From the NCBI GenBank assembly GCA_947058225.1, contig CAMSGF010000080.1:1-5096 (forward strand): DNA of 5,096 bases, given 5' to 3'. Positions 1-5,096 of this stretch are shown here, piece by piece. A program made the position numbers and the translations under genes. Numbering within the stretch: position 1 is the first letter of the stretch; every line of letters starts with the position of its first letter. This stretch comes from an uncultured Eubacteriaceae bacterium (lineage in GTDB: Bacteria > Bacillota > Clostridia > Eubacteriales > Anaerofustaceae). Under the pieces are notes generated by a model. It did not search any database and had not been told where the DNA came from. It saw nothing but the letters and a program-made list of their open reading frames with translations.

Positions 1-64
1 CATAAATATACAGATGGTATCCTGCCTCAAAAAACAAACTTCCTATAACGCCCCGCCCTGTACT

Positions 65-143
65 CGTTCATATAAAAGGAGGGGTATCTGATTCTTGCAG
101 TTTGGTGGGTTTTTACCCACATACGTTCATATAAGGAGAGGGG
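65..143 (+). repeat. two-copy 20-nt direct repeat, 59 nt apart
   Basis: Copy 1 is at 65-84 and copy 2 at 124-143. Both begin CGTTCATATAA, and 17 of 20 positions are identical without gaps. Each ends in a purine-rich Shine-Dalgarno-like run (AAGGAGGGG and GGAGAGGGG). The hairpin at 105-120 lies between them. Similarity continues loosely on the right (TATCTGATT against AGTATCAATGATT). Two copies alone do not make a CRISPR or a mobile element. They look like a duplicated RNA module or regulatory site. Confidence 0.6.
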
Positions 144-240
144 AGTATCAATGATTTCTATTCTAATAAAAGCAATATAAGCAACAAAGATATAAGAAGA
201 TTGTTTATATTTAAATGTATATATGAAAATAATTTAAAAT

Positions 241-270
241 AAAAAAGCCATCAATTTTGATGGCTTTTTT
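241..270. terminator. bidirectional intrinsic terminator after pgi
   Basis: A perfect hairpin is formed by GCCATCA (247-253) and TGATGGC (258-264) around the loop ATTT. It is flanked by six A on the left (241-246) and six T on the right (265-270), so either strand gives a stem followed by a U-tract. On the minus strand it lies 21 nt after the pgi stop codon and would end the hexokinase-pgi transcript. On the plus strand it would end any transcript coming from 1-240. Confidence 0.85.
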
Positions 271-291
271 ATTTAATTATTTAAGTTTATT

Positions 292-1683
292 TTATAATGT
301 GTATACACACTCGCTTTGAACTTCTTTTTTTAGTTCCTTTGCCATATCCTCATATCCATCTCTTCCCATTAAAGCAAATGTAGCCTGTTTTCCGGTTTCA
401 ACAGCAGGTTGGTCAAATGCGTTTATATCAAGAAATTCTCCTGCGGCAGCAGTCGCCATTTCAAACAGCATAAATAATGCTCCGATATTATAAGCGTCAA
501 CCTTGTCAAGAGTTATAATCATATTCATCTTTCCTGACTTTGTGACAGCATATCTCGTTCCCGTAAGTTCAAAGTTTATCAATTCTCCCATAGATTTTCC
601 CGGAATATAATTTGCATCGTACATAACCATATCAGGTTTATCAATTTTTACGTCTGAATTATAATTTTCAACTTTGATAAAGCAAATAATCTTGTCAAAA
701 GGTCCTTCTCTGTATAACTGAACCTGTGAATGTTGGTCGGTAACACCGAGAGCTCTTACAGGAGTCTGACCAAAGTGAACTGTGTTTCCCTTATTATCAA
801 CTATTTTTCCAAGCGATTCTGCCCATAGCTGTGCGTACCATTCAGCCGTATCAAGAAGAGCATCTGCATAAGGCATTAAAACTGAGATGTTAACTCCTTT
901 TTTCATAGCGGCACAATGTGTGAGTGCGTACATATAAGCAGGGTTTTCTTCTATATTTTCATTTTCACATTTTTGATGCATATCCCCCGCACCTTTTAAT
1001 AATGCTTCTATATCGATGTTTAATACAGCTGCACTGAGCAGTCCAACAGGGCATAAAACAGAGAATCTTCCTCCTACTCCGTCAGGTACTATGTATGACT
1101 TAAATCCATGTTCATCAACTATCTTTTTAAGAGTTCCTTTTTCTTTGTCCGTTGTCATAACGATATTGTCTTTATAATCTTTTCCGATAGCATCTTTTAG
1201 CATATTGAGGATAATCATAAACTGTGACATTGTTTCAACCGTTGCACCTGATTTTGTTATGACGTGAAAACACGTATTTTTAACATCAATTACATCAAAA
1301 AGTGCATTCATTCTGTCGGGGTCAACATTGTCTATCACGTAAAATCTTGCACCGCCTCTTTTTTTTCTTGAAAGTTCGTTGTAGTGAAGGTGTTTAAGCC
1401 CTGAAAACAAAGCTTTTGAGCCGAGTGCCGAACCTCCGATGCCAAGAACTACAAATGCATCAAATTTTTCATTTATTTTTTTTGCAGTTTCCTTCATGTC
1501 CTTTACTATTTCATCCTGCACAAAAGGAAGGCTTCTCCAAACCATTTCTGATTTTTTTTCATTCATTCCTTTGTGAACTCTTGCCACATCTTCTTTTAAA
1601 GGCGCCATATCACCTTCCGTAAGACCGTATTCTCCGATTTGAGAGGTAAACATGTTACCAAAATCGATTTTTAATTTACTCAT
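292..1683 (-). CDS. pgi: glucose-6-phosphate isomerase (Pgi)
   Basis: Cytoplasmic enzyme that interconverts glucose-6-phosphate and fructose-6-phosphate in glycolysis and gluconeogenesis. The 463-residue product has the usual length for the Firmicutes form, which is shorter than the enterobacterial enzyme. Visible landmarks are VVLGIGGSALGSKA (78-91) and TKSGATVET (143-151) in the first SIS sugar-binding domain, GGRFSVL (204-210), WAESLGK (287-293) with the expected catalytic Glu289, TDQHSQVQL (315-323) with His318, and the C-terminal signature DINAFDQPAVETGKQ (419-433) with Lys432. All key residues are present. The start ATG (1681-1683) follows GGAGG (1690-1694, minus strand) at a 6-nt spacing. 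Only 19 nt separate it from the hexokinase stop, and there is no terminator between, so the two genes are probably co-transcribed in pathway order. A bidirectional hairpin terminator follows. Function is near certain. Confidence 0.97.
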   Translation of the reverse strand: MSKLKIDFGNMFTSQIGEYGLTEGDMAPLKEDVARVHKGMNEKKSEMVWRSLPFVQDEIVKDMKETAKKINEKFDAFVVLGIGGSALGSKALFSGLKHLHYNELSRKKRGGARFYVIDNVDPDRMNALFDVIDVKNTCFHVITKSGATVETMSQFMIILNMLKDAIGKDYKDNIVMTTDKEKGTLKKIVDEHGFKSYIVPDGVGGRFSVLCPVGLLSAAVLNIDIEALLKGAGDMHQKCENENIEENPAYMYALTHCAAMKKGVNISVLMPYADALLDTAEWYAQLWAESLGKIVDNKGNTVHFGQTPVRALGVTDQHSQVQLYREGPFDKIICFIKVENYNSDVKIDKPDMVMYDANYIPGKSMGELINFELTGTRYAVTKSGKMNMIITLDKVDAYNIGALFMLFEMATAAAGEFLDINAFDQPAVETGKQATFALMGRDGYEDMAKELKKEVQSECVYTL

Positions 1684-1702
1684 TTTGTTCCTCCAATTAT
1701 AA

Positions 1703-2941
1703 TTATTTATTTAATAGGGCTGCGATTGTGCACCCTTTTATGACGCTGTTTTTGGCATTTATGATTTTATAATTTATATTTTTATCCTTTAAAATTTCAT
1801 TTAATAAGTTAGTTACATTTTCCCTAAATTTATAGAATTTATGAAACGTTGTTCCTTCGGCGGAGATGATTACATCTGTTTTATTCGTAAATTCTGTTGA
1901 TTTTATAATAGCAGCAGCGAGGTTTATTGAAACGAGTTTAGCCGCTCTGTAAGCTATATTTTGAGCAATTTGTTTCAGTATGCTTTTTTCATGTTCTTCT
2001 AACGATTTTATGGCGTTATATTCTTTTTCTTCCGATAAAAATAAACTTATTTCTTCAGTTGTGAAATTATAACTTTCTTTCATATATTTACTGAATACAA
2101 GCGATATTAATTCTCCTAAATATCCTCCGCTTATCATCTTTTCAAACACGTGGTCGTTTGGTTTCTCACTTTTTTTGTCCAATACCTTATCAAAATATCC
2201 TCTGTTTATCTTATCAAACATTCCGCTTTCCATATTGATTATAATCAAGTCGTTTTTGCATTTGATTTTTTTTACATATTTAGCTTTGGTCGTTATTGCA
2301 CAGTTGGTGCCTGTCCCTAAAATAAAGCCTATATACGCATTTTCTTCGTTGCTGTTTATTCCAGATAATAATGCTGCCACAGTATCGTTTATAACGGTGA
2401 TTTTCTTTTTTCCAATTCCTTTTTTTATAAAAGCTTTATTTAATTCTTTTCCGATTATTTTTCCGTCAATTTCTTTTACCTTAACTTCTTTGCACATATC
2501 TCCCATGACTTTTGCATCACCATTTTCTAAAGCTTTTGCCACAAAAGCAAAGCTAAAACCTATTTTATCGCTTTTTTGTGCGATTGGTTTGATATACTCT
2601 GCCAAAGTTTCAAAAAATTCATCGGATAAAATTTCTTTATCTGCTCCCGGAATAGAATATTTTTTAAAATATAACACATTTAAGTTACCCTTTTTATCAA
2701 TATTTGTAAGAGCAATTCTAAGGTTTGTTCCTCCGGCGTCTATGCAAATGATATTTTCGTCTGTCTTAATTTCATTTGTCACATCTAAATAAGACGGATT
2801 CATTTGAAGTGATGACATCTCACCCAAAAGTCCCATTTCCATTTCATAAAAAAAACTTTCAATTATTTCTTGAAAGTCTATATCCTCTGCGGTCATTTTA
2901 TTTTCTTTTAAAAACGCGTCTATACCTGAATCTATACCCAT
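1703..2941 (-). CDS. eukaryote-type hexokinase family protein
   Basis: Predicted to phosphorylate glucose or a related hexose with ATP in the cytoplasm, making the substrate of the adjacent pgi. It is a 412-residue protein of the two-domain eukaryotic hexokinase family, not the ROK glucokinase family. Visible motifs are the phosphate-1 loop DAGGTNLR (68-75), IGFSFAF (127-133), INDTVAALLSG (184-194) with the catalytic Asp186, the phosphate-2 loop GFILGTGTN (205-213), NMESG (236-240) with glucose-ligand Glu238, EKMISGGYLGEL (267-278) with Glu277, and a C-terminal SAEGTTFHKF (360-369) in place of the usual adenosine-motif DGS. Two sugar-contact positions look substituted (see findings), so the substrate may not be plain glucose. 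Longer starts exist (GTG 2948-2950, ATG 2945-2947), but both touch the ribosome binding site AAGAGGTG, so I chose ATG 2939-2941. It is the first gene of the operon with pgi and has its own promoter upstream. Confidence 0.9.
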   Translation of the reverse strand: MGIDSGIDAFLKENKMTAEDIDFQEIIESFFYEMEMGLLGEMSSLQMNPSYLDVTNEIKTDENIICIDAGGTNLRIALTNIDKKGNLNVLYFKKYSIPGADKEILSDEFFETLAEYIKPIAQKSDKIGFSFAFVAKALENGDAKVMGDMCKEVKVKEIDGKIIGKELNKAFIKKGIGKKKITVINDTVAALLSGINSNEENAYIGFILGTGTNCAITTKAKYVKKIKCKNDLIIINMESGMFDKINRGYFDKVLDKKSEKPNDHVFEKMISGGYLGELISLVFSKYMKESYNFTTEEISLFLSEEKEYNAIKSLEEHEKSILKQIAQNIAYRAAKLVSINLAAAIIKSTEFTNKTDVIISAEGTTFHKFYKFRENVTNLLNEILKDKNINYKIINAKNSVIKGCTIAALLNK

Positions 2942-2947
2942 CCGCAT

Positions 2948-2955
2948 CACCTCTT
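2948..2955 (-). promoter_or_regulatory. ribosome binding site deciding the hexokinase start
   Basis: Read on the minus strand, AAGAGGTG stands 6 nt before ATG 2939-2941, an ideal spacing. The in-frame GTG (2948-2950) is part of this site and the next ATG (2945-2947) directly abuts it, so both longer start choices are unlikely. Confidence 0.75.
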
Positions 2956-2976
2956 GGTATTGATTTTTATATTTTA

Positions 2977-2982
2977 ATTATA
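2977..2982 (-). promoter_or_regulatory. -10 element of the hexokinase-pgi promoter
   Basis: The minus strand has a perfect TATAAT here, about 36 nt upstream of the chosen hexokinase ATG, giving a predicted leader of roughly 30 nt. The hexamer 17 nt further upstream (TATATT) is a poor -35, so the promoter is either weak or activator-assisted. In DNA this AT-rich a lone -10 match can be chance. Position and strand make it the best candidate. I saw no clear catabolite-response (cre) palindrome. Confidence 0.5.
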
Positions 2983-3240
2983 CCATAAAATGTAAAATAA
3001 ATATACTCTTTATAAAAAGTTTTAAATATAAAAGTATATAAAAATAATGATGATTTATATATCTTTTGAATTTATAAAAAGATTTTTATCAGTTTGAAAT
3101 TTAATGTAACATTTAAAAAGTTTTATTATTTATAAAATGTGTATGGAATTATGTGAGATATTTGGACAATATAAATAAATTTTAAATTGATATTATAACT
3201 TGAAATTATTTTAATGAATAGAAAAATAATGAATAAAAGA
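2983..3240. other. very AT-rich intergenic stretch without recognisable genes
   Basis: This divergent spacer has few G or C bases, many stops in all frames and no RNA gene that I recognise. A sigma-A-like pair TTGATA (3187-3192) and TTTAAT (3210-3215), 17 nt apart on the + strand, precedes an SD-like AGAAGGTG (3240-3247). This could be the original promoter and ribosome binding site of a once longer spoIIGA. I found no Spo0A box (TGNCGAA) by eye, although spoIIG operons in Bacillus are Spo0A-activated. Confidence 0.35.
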
Positions 3241-3341
3241 GAAGGTGTTGTAGATGTTATTTATAAATTTATCTCATTTATAAGTAGAGGAGTTTGTATA
3301 TATTTTTTCTTATTATTTGTTATAATTAAAAAAATTCAGAG

Positions 3342-3717
3342 TTTTGTATATTATTGTTTACAGTTTGAGGTTGGATAAAGTACCTTTATTATCTTTTTGT
3401 GTTATTTACAATAGTGAATAAAGTATTGTTAATGTTTTTTTGTATATTATTATTTACAGTAGGGTGGGAAGTGAAATATTTTTAATGCTTTTGTGCTATT
3501 CATTAGATATGGATGAAGTGTTTTTTTAATATTTTTACGTCATTTTATATGGTGGGACATTAGCATTAGGTTTTGAAGTTGGTTTTTACAATATGTTCGT
3601 TATTTTAGGTGGGGTATTTTATTAATGTTATTTTGTATATTGTTATTTGCAGTAGGAGAGGATTAGAGGTTGTGCTATTAATTAGATGTGGATAAAGTGT
3701 TTTTTTTATTTTTTTGT
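3342..3717 (+). repeat. degenerate tandem repeat with about 48-nt period
   Basis: A 23-nt block starting TTTTGTATATT and ending CAGT occurs at 3342-3364, 3438-3460 and 3631-3653, with 1-3 differences between copies. A second block, GTGCTATT..ATTAGAT..GGAT.AAGTG plus a T-run, occurs at 3493-3527 and 3672-3706 with 32 of 35 positions identical. A sub-unit beginning (A/G)TT(A/G)TTTACA(A/G)T starts at 3353, 3401 and 3449, exactly 48 nt apart, and again at 3642 (193 nt, about four periods). GGATAAAGT or GAATAAAGT recurs at 3373, 3416 and 3690. The period is 16 codons, and three copies translate as LYIIVYS, LYIIIYS and LYIVICS, the last in a shifted frame. This suggests duplication within a former coding sequence. 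The units are too diverged and unspaced for a CRISPR. Confidence 0.7.
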
Positions 3718-3732
3718 AAAAAAATTAAAAAT

Positions 3733-3764
3733 TTTACCACAATTTAGTTATGACAAATTATAAT
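3733..3764 (+). promoter_or_regulatory. possible promoter of the short spoIIGA-sigE operon
   Basis: TATAAT at 3759-3764 is a perfect -10, predicting a start near 3771 and a leader of about 34 nt to ATG 3805. The -35 is unclear: ACCACA (3736-3741) at 17 nt, or TTTACC (3733-3738) at 20 nt. The B. subtilis spoIIG promoter is known for abnormally long -35/-10 spacing with Spo0A help, so the long option is worth noting. No Spo0A box is visible. Chance is possible in such AT-rich DNA. Confidence 0.4.
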
Positions 3765-3804
3765 ACCATAAGCTTATATTATGTGTAGGTGGAGAGAAAA
3801 ACAA

Positions 3805-4323
3805 ATGGAAAGATTTTTTTTGCTTGAAATAAATTTAATACTTTTTGGAATATTTGCATCCTACCTTACATATGAATTAAATAGTGCAAAAAATTATAAT
3901 AATAAGTTAAAAAAAAGCGGAATATATAATTGCAATATTACAATTCTCGGAAGAAATATTTCATTTGATGGCTTTGTTGACACAGGAAATTTGCTTACGA
4001 GTTTTGGGAAGCCTATAATCATTCTCGATGAAAAAATAATGAATAGGTTACTCGGTTTTACATACAATTACAATATAAATTCTTATAAGGAATATATGTA
4101 TCTTTACTGCAGGCTTCCTGTTCAAGTTCAAAACAGGCTTTCCTTTTCCTTTTATGAGGGGATTGAGGGAAAGAAGAAGTTTTTGCCGGTGATAAAGTGC
4201 GATAAGTTACTTATCATGATTGATGGAAATTTAAAGGAGATAAAAGAGCCTTTGATTGGAATTGGCAAGATGAAAAAGGAATGTTTACTGCCGCAAAGTT
4301 TATTTGAGGGGAGAATAAAATGA
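3805..4323 (+). CDS. spoIIGA: SpoIIGA, pro-sigma-E processing protease, short form lacking most membrane helices
   Basis: SpoIIGA is the aspartic protease that activates pro-sigma-E in the mother cell during sporulation. Counting from the chosen start, the 172-residue product has one hydrophobic helix (about 4-22, rich in L, I and F), a Lys/Asn-rich linker, then the protease domain with the active-site motif DTGN (59-62, catalytic Asp59). A conserved-looking end follows: [14 protein letters not shown] (127-140), EPLIGIG (148-154), CLLPQSLF (160-167). Family members are usually near 300 residues with about five helices, so the N-terminal 120 or so residues are missing; an in-frame TAA at 3769-3771 blocks extension. 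ATG 3781 would add eight residues but has no ribosome binding site, whereas GGAGAG (3791-3796) lies 8 nt before ATG 3805. Its end overlaps sigE by 4 nt. Identity is firm from motif plus context. Whether it works alone is open. Confidence 0.8.
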   Translation: MERFFLLEINLILFGIFASYLTYELNSAKNYNNKLKKSGIYNCNITILGRNISFDGFVDTGNLLTSFGKPIIILDEKIMNRLLGFTYNYNINSYKEYMYLYCRLPVQVQNRLSFSFYEGIEGKKKFLPVIKCDKLLIMIDGNLKEIKEPLIGIGKMKKECLLPQSLFEGRIK

Positions 4324-5033
4324 AAAAAATGTTTATTAGAATTAAATATATATTATCTTTACTAAAAAAAAGAGACCCTCTTTATTACATATCCGGCAGC
4401 TACGCTCTTCCACCTCCGCTTACCAAAGAAGAGGAGGAATATTATCTTTCGATGTTTAATGACGCTTCAAAAAAGGATGAGGTCAGAAGTGTATTGATTG
4501 AGAGAAATTTAAGGCTTGTGGTGTATATTGCAAGAAAGTTTGATTCTCCAAATGTCAGTACGGAAGATTTAATATCGATTGGAACGATAGGTCTTATAAA
4601 AGCAGTTAATACGTTTAAGGTTGAAAAGAATATAAAGCTTGCTACATATGCTTCAAAGTGCATTGAAAATGAAATATTAATGCATTTAAGAAAGGTGAAC
4701 AGGATAAGGGGAGAGGTGTCTTTGGATGAGCCTTTGAATGTAGATTATGACGGGAATGAATTATTATTGTCTGATATTTTGGGTACAGGGGAGGACCCTG
4801 TAAAAGAGAAGATAGAAAAGGATGTAAATTTGGAGATATTGTCTGTTGCGGTGGAGAAATTAGATTCTTATCAAAAAGAAATCATAAATTATCGTTTCGG
4901 ACTCCATGGCAAGAGAAAAAAGACACAAAAAGAACTTGCAGCGATGCTTGAGATTTCGCAGTCTTATATTTCAAGGCTTGAGAAAAAGATTATTTCAAAC
5001 CTTAGAAAAGAGATAAAGAAGATGAGCAGGTAG
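4320..5033 (+). CDS. sigE: RNA polymerase sporulation sigma factor SigE (pro-sigma-E)
   Basis: Directs early mother-cell transcription in sporulation after removal of an N-terminal pro-sequence. The 237-residue product matches B. subtilis SigE nearly end to end as I recall it (about 239). It has a basic, hydrophobic pro-peptide (1-21), then [18 protein letters not shown] (22-39), region 2.1 [14 protein letters not shown] (61-74), [17 protein letters not shown] (83-99), promoter-melting and -10 recognition segment [19 protein letters not shown] (106-124), VSLDEPLN (133-140), [13 protein letters not shown] (144-156), and the region 4.2 helix-turn-helix from [10 protein letters not shown] (201-210) to [11 protein letters not shown] (213-223). 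ATG 4320-4322 overlaps the spoIIGA TGA as ATGA and follows AGGGGAG (4307-4313) at 6 nt, so translation is probably coupled. The gene is complete, with stop TAG 5031-5033. sigG would be the expected next gene but is beyond the contig end. Confidence 0.97.
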   Translation: MKKMFIRIKYILSLLKKRDPLYYISGSYALPPPLTKEEEEYYLSMFNDASKKDEVRSVLIERNLRLVVYIARKFDSPNVSTEDLISIGTIGLIKAVNTFKVEKNIKLATYASKCIENEILMHLRKVNRIRGEVSLDEPLNVDYDGNELLLSDILGTGEDPVKEKIEKDVNLEILSVAVEKLDSYQKEIINYRFGLHGKRKKTQKELAAMLEISQSYISRLEKKIISNLRKEIKKMSR

Positions 5034-5050
5034 TGTGGGGGTCCGGGCCA
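5034..5050. other. short GC-rich tail between sigE stop and adapter
   Basis: These 17 bases (TGTGGGGGTCCGGGCCA) are mostly G and C, unlike everything before them. They may be genuine genome, but poor base calls at an insert end or joined junk are equally plausible. The stretch is too short to assign a role. Confidence 0.5.
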
Positions 5051-5096
5051 AGATCGGAAGAGCACACGTCTGAACTCCAGTCACCTTGTAATCTCG
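5051..5096 (+). other. Illumina TruSeq index adapter (sequencing artefact)
   Basis: From 5051 the sequence begins AGATCGGAAGAGCACACGTC and continues as the standard TruSeq indexed adapter through 5084. It is followed by the six-base index CTTGTA (5085-5090, which I recall as TruSeq index 12) and ATCTCG (5091-5096), the start of the constant sequence after the index. Every base agrees with the known oligonucleotide. This is library adapter left on a read and assembled into the contig, not host DNA. Confidence 0.98.

Larger units (their letters stand above)
11..270 (+). ncRNA. candidate structured RNA ending at a hairpin terminator
   Basis: No protein gene fits here, yet about 41-145 is clearly richer in G+C than the flanks, a common sign of structured RNA in AT-rich genomes. 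Pairings visible on the + strand are: a local hairpin GTGGGT-TTTT-ACCCAC (105-120); an outer stem joining 13-15, 20-23 and 26-28 with 147-149, 141-144 and 136-138; and segment 40-50 pairing with 124-138 (AACG with CGTT, TAT with ATA, TTCC with GGAG, with bulges). Segment 40-50 can pair equally well with 65-81, so two exclusive folds exist. C51-C57 could also pair with G78-G84 around one G-A mismatch. The hairpin and T-run at 241-270 would end the transcript. I see no convincing promoter, and the left boundary is a guess. A 6S-type RNA or a clostridial orphan RNA family is possible, but I do not recognise it. The minus strand cannot be excluded. Confidence 0.3.
3241..3780 (+). pseudogene. spoIIGA: probable decayed N-terminal membrane region of spoIIGA
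   Basis: Full-length SpoIIGA carries several membrane helices before its protease domain; here that place is taken by non-open DNA. Hydrophobic stretches on the + strand are broken by stops and frame changes: 3422-3526 (35 codons), 3530-3622 (31 codons) and, in another frame, about 3612-3692. The second contains FYVILYGGTLALGF (3533-3574). This resembles the conserved FY...L.GG segment of SpoIIGA (B. subtilis, from memory, FYFATFLMGGGIIG). Near 3243-3262, GVVDVI resembles the family's N-terminal (V/L)DV(I/L), with the other frame continuing LFINL. T-runs at 3521-3527 and 3700-3707 are plausible slippage sites. The inference rests on motif resemblance and position. AT-rich DNA gives hydrophobic translations by chance, so the alternative is plain non-coding spacer. 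Confidence 0.4.

Noticed and set aside
1..66. Short frames open to the left edge on both strands
   Set aside because: They run only about 15-29 codons before a stop and show no recognisable protein end, so a partial gene cannot be supported.
1416..1622. Open frame of 68 codons on the + strand
   Set aside because: It is antisense to pgi across its conserved region, with no ribosome binding site and no family resemblance.
2175..2792. Long open frame on the + strand with a hydrophobic 205-residue translation
   Set aside because: It lies wholly antisense to the hexokinase gene, whose motifs are unmistakable. The hydrophobicity is the mirror of Lys/Glu/Asn-rich codons on the other strand.
2776..2988. 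Open frame of 70 codons on the + strand
   Set aside because: It overlaps the hexokinase start, ribosome binding site and promoter in antisense and has no supporting motif.
3214..3378. 54-codon + strand ORF starting MNRKIMNKRE, with a hydrophobic stretch YFFLLFVII
   Set aside because: No ribosome binding site precedes its ATG and it ends inside the repeat array. It fits better as part of the decayed spoIIGA N-terminus than as an independent small membrane protein.
3342..3717. CRISPR array
   Set aside because: Units are diverged, lack constant repeats with unique spacers, and no cas gene is nearby.
3781..3804. ATG 3781 as the start of the short spoIIGA
   Set aside because: It lacks a ribosome binding site, and the eight added residues include the translated SD region of the better ATG at 3805.
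4442..4663. Open frame of 73 codons on the minus strand
   Set aside because: It is antisense to the most conserved part of sigE.

Overview
The window looks like the end of a draft contig from a low-GC, endospore-forming anaerobe of the Clostridia (Bacillota). The evidence is AT-rich DNA with strong AGGAGG-type ribosome binding sites, a spoIIGA-sigE sporulation pair, and Pgi and hexokinase proteins of the kind found in gut clostridia. I cannot name the species. The last 46 bases (5051-5096) are not biological: they match the Illumina TruSeq index adapter, so the contig ends on untrimmed adapter.

Layout. Positions 1-240 hold no credible protein gene. They contain a patch richer in G+C than its surroundings, with a 59-nt-spaced direct repeat and long-range base pairing; I read it as a candidate structured RNA on the + strand. 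A hairpin terminator at 241-270 can work in both directions. On the minus strand follows a two-gene operon, transcribed right to left: a eukaryote-type hexokinase (1703-2941) and, 19 nt after its stop, glucose-6-phosphate isomerase pgi (292-1683). Together they take glucose to glucose-6-phosphate and then fructose-6-phosphate, the entry to glycolysis.

Positions 2942-3804 form a long, very AT-rich divergent intergenic region. Its left end carries the hexokinase promoter. Its right part (about 3241-3780) contains a quasi-periodic 48-nt degenerate repeat and hydrophobic open stretches broken by stops and frame changes. One stretch resembles a conserved motif of the SpoIIGA membrane domain, so I interpret this part as the decayed N-terminal half of spoIIGA.

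On the + strand, an intact 172-residue ORF (3805-4323) keeps only the last membrane segment and the aspartic protease domain (DTGN motif) of SpoIIGA. It overlaps by 4 nt a complete sigE (4320-5033), which encodes the pro-form of the mother-cell sporulation factor sigma-E. In Bacillus subtilis, membrane-bound SpoIIGA cleaves pro-sigma-E in response to the forespore signal SpoIIR. Here the substrate is intact while the protease has lost most of its membrane domain, and this is the most interesting biology in the window. The usual downstream neighbour, sigG, would lie beyond the contig end.
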